Source of the DNA: Marsupella aquatica
Taxonomy: Eukaryota > Marchantiophyta
NCBI GenBank assembly: GCA_973895155.1
Contig: OZ316894.1
Location: forward strand, 15,872,001-15,936,000
Direction of reading: 5' to 3'
DNA: 64,000 nt
Shown here: one piece after another, positions 63,001 to 64,000 of the stretch
Position numbering within the stretch: position 1 is the first letter of the stretch
How the letters are laid out: each line of letters begins with the position of its first letter
The notes under the pieces: model-generated
The model's input: the letters and a program-made list of their open reading frames with translations, nothing else
The model's database searches: none
What the model was told of the DNA's origin: nothing
Program-made: the position numbers and the translations under genes

Positions 63001-63864
63001 TTCCCACAAAGAAGACACGTCTAAATACCCAGACAAATTAGAGTTATAAAAACACCAGGAAGTTTATGAAGGAACCTGTTCTGGTGTGAAAGACTCCATC
63101 GCAAGGAAAGGTTCAATCTTTGCAATAACAGCATCAGGGATATTATCCTTATCAAATTGTAATAAAGAGTCGAGAAATTTGGTCGGATCAGTTAATAACT
63201 TTCCACTGGCCTCCCAGTAGTCTGCTATTTTTTTCCCAAACTGCAATACATACCACAGTCAACTTGCAGTCTTTCATTTGTCATCCCAATTGCAAGTAAC
63301 TTGAATTGATATTCTCATCCCATTCATCTGTCCAGGTACAGCAGTGATGGATACTGATCGCAGCGTGGAAGGCAAAAAGCGTAGAGTCCACACGTAACAG
63401 TCACTAATAGTCTAGTAAATTGGATGCATGGCTTCTATTATAACCGCATTGAAATTTGTGCTACTAATTTGTTTTGGCCTGAATCACTATTGTGGGAAGA
63501 CCATGTGTCACGACATTTTGGTTATTTTATGATTACTAAAATACTTTATTCCAGGCTCGACACAGGATAAGACAAGACTGAAAGCAATATCGAGAACTGG
63601 GAAGAATCTTGCCTTTGCAGGATCAGGAATCATTTTTGGAGTTTGTTGAAACATAATACAGCAGGCCTCCATCACCATTTTAACACCCTCTGGTGGATTT
63701 TTGAGGGACTTCACCTCAACAATGTCATTCCTTGTCAAAAGTTTGAGGGAAGTCAGGGCCGCTTCAAGAGCTGGCAACGCCTTATCGAGCTCTACTTGAG
63801 CACTGTCAGCAATTTCTTTGGCCTTAGCTGCCATTTTGTTAGCCTCTGCTTCTTGTTTTCCAAC
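54051..63864 (-). CDS. Axonemal dynein heavy chain, DNAH1-like, C-terminal third (gene continues beyond the window)
   Basis: Nineteen exons on the minus strand join in frame (63864-63613, 63240-63076, 62644-62471, 62185-61883, 61534-61377, 61229-60933, 60575-60378, 60089-59964, 59792-59520, 59137-59033, 58782-58567, 58429-58247, 57816-57664, 57492-57142, 56731-56627, 56172-55687, 55359-55207, 54730-54415, 54172-54051), about 1,380 residues of a protein that is usually over 4,000. The order is stalk coiled coil 1, microtubule-binding domain ([16 protein letters not shown], then [18 protein letters not shown]), coiled coil 2, AAA5 ([26 protein letters not shown]), AAA6 ([50 protein letters not shown]) and the C-terminal domain ([50 protein letters not shown]), ending ALAY. 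The C-terminal wording is closest to DNAH1, the single-headed inner-arm class. It moves cilia by ATP-driven sliding. No stop or frameshift is visible. Confidence 0.92.
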
Positions 63865-64000
63865 CTGCACAGAATTCACCAGTACTTATCCCTTGCCTCA
63901 GCGTAACAACGGTCAACAAGTTAAATTCACTTCTCTCAGTCCAATGCTACGGTTCAAGCATATCTCAGTAGGCGTGTCGTCCTCATTCATAAACATTAAT

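Noticed and set aside
1-64000. tRNA, rRNA or CRISPR-like features
   Set aside because: No cloverleaf-like or rRNA sequence and no regularly spaced repeat-spacer array was seen on either strand; the spaced palindromes at 35-43 kb have irregular spacing.

Overview
This is a nuclear window from a plant-lineage eukaryote. The genes are split by spliceosomal GT-AG introns, intergenic DNA is long and AT-rich, and the transposons include plant-type CACTA (En/Spm) genes. One gene is an axonemal dynein heavy chain, so the organism must build motile cilia, presumably on its sperm. That fits a bryophyte, lycophyte, fern or streptophyte alga and excludes flowering plants and conifers. I cannot name the species.

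Host genes, left to right: (1) a small unrecognised helical protein (+, exons from 3499 to 5238); (2) a CWC16/CCDC130-type splicing factor (+, to 15685), reconstructed without a break; (3) a Slo/BK-type potassium channel on the minus strand (16329 to about 26482, with a probable N-terminal exon at 28996-30001), with pore, RCK1 and RCK2 resolved exon by exon; (4) the C-terminal third of a DNAH1-like inner-arm dynein heavy chain (minus, 54051 to beyond 64000), 19 exons joining in frame. Genes 1 and 2 are unrelated in protein but share a duplicated block of about 670 bp immediately upstream. The block may supply promoter, 5' leader and start codon to both.

Mobile DNA: a 976-bp pogo/Tigger-like remnant with perfect 23-bp terminal inverted repeats (328-1303); a 1.0-kb inverted-repeat element inside the channel gene; satellite-like tandem repeats at 6.7, 9.7, 10.4-11.5 and 28.8 kb; and a transposon block from 35 to 53 kb. 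That block holds, in order, a SWIM-containing MULE-like transposase gene (minus), a divergently arranged gene joining a ParB-like domain to a DNA methyltransferase domain (plus), the C-terminal half of a CACTA TNP2 transposase, a TNP1-like accessory gene, and the 3' part of a second CACTA-like element with its own repeat array.

The most unusual feature is in the 35-43 kb part. A 15-bp palindrome, TAGCGCCNGGCGCTA, occurs 12 times, only in introns, in the gap between the divergent genes and just past the end of the transposase gene. Together with the ParB-like/methyltransferase gene this looks like a mobile system with its own repeated recognition site. This copy is dead: its genes carry in-frame stops. 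Across the transposon genes from 35 to 53 kb eight nonsense codons can be placed in otherwise continuous frames, and all eight fit C-to-T changes (CGA to TGA, CAG to TAG), as expected for methylated DNA.
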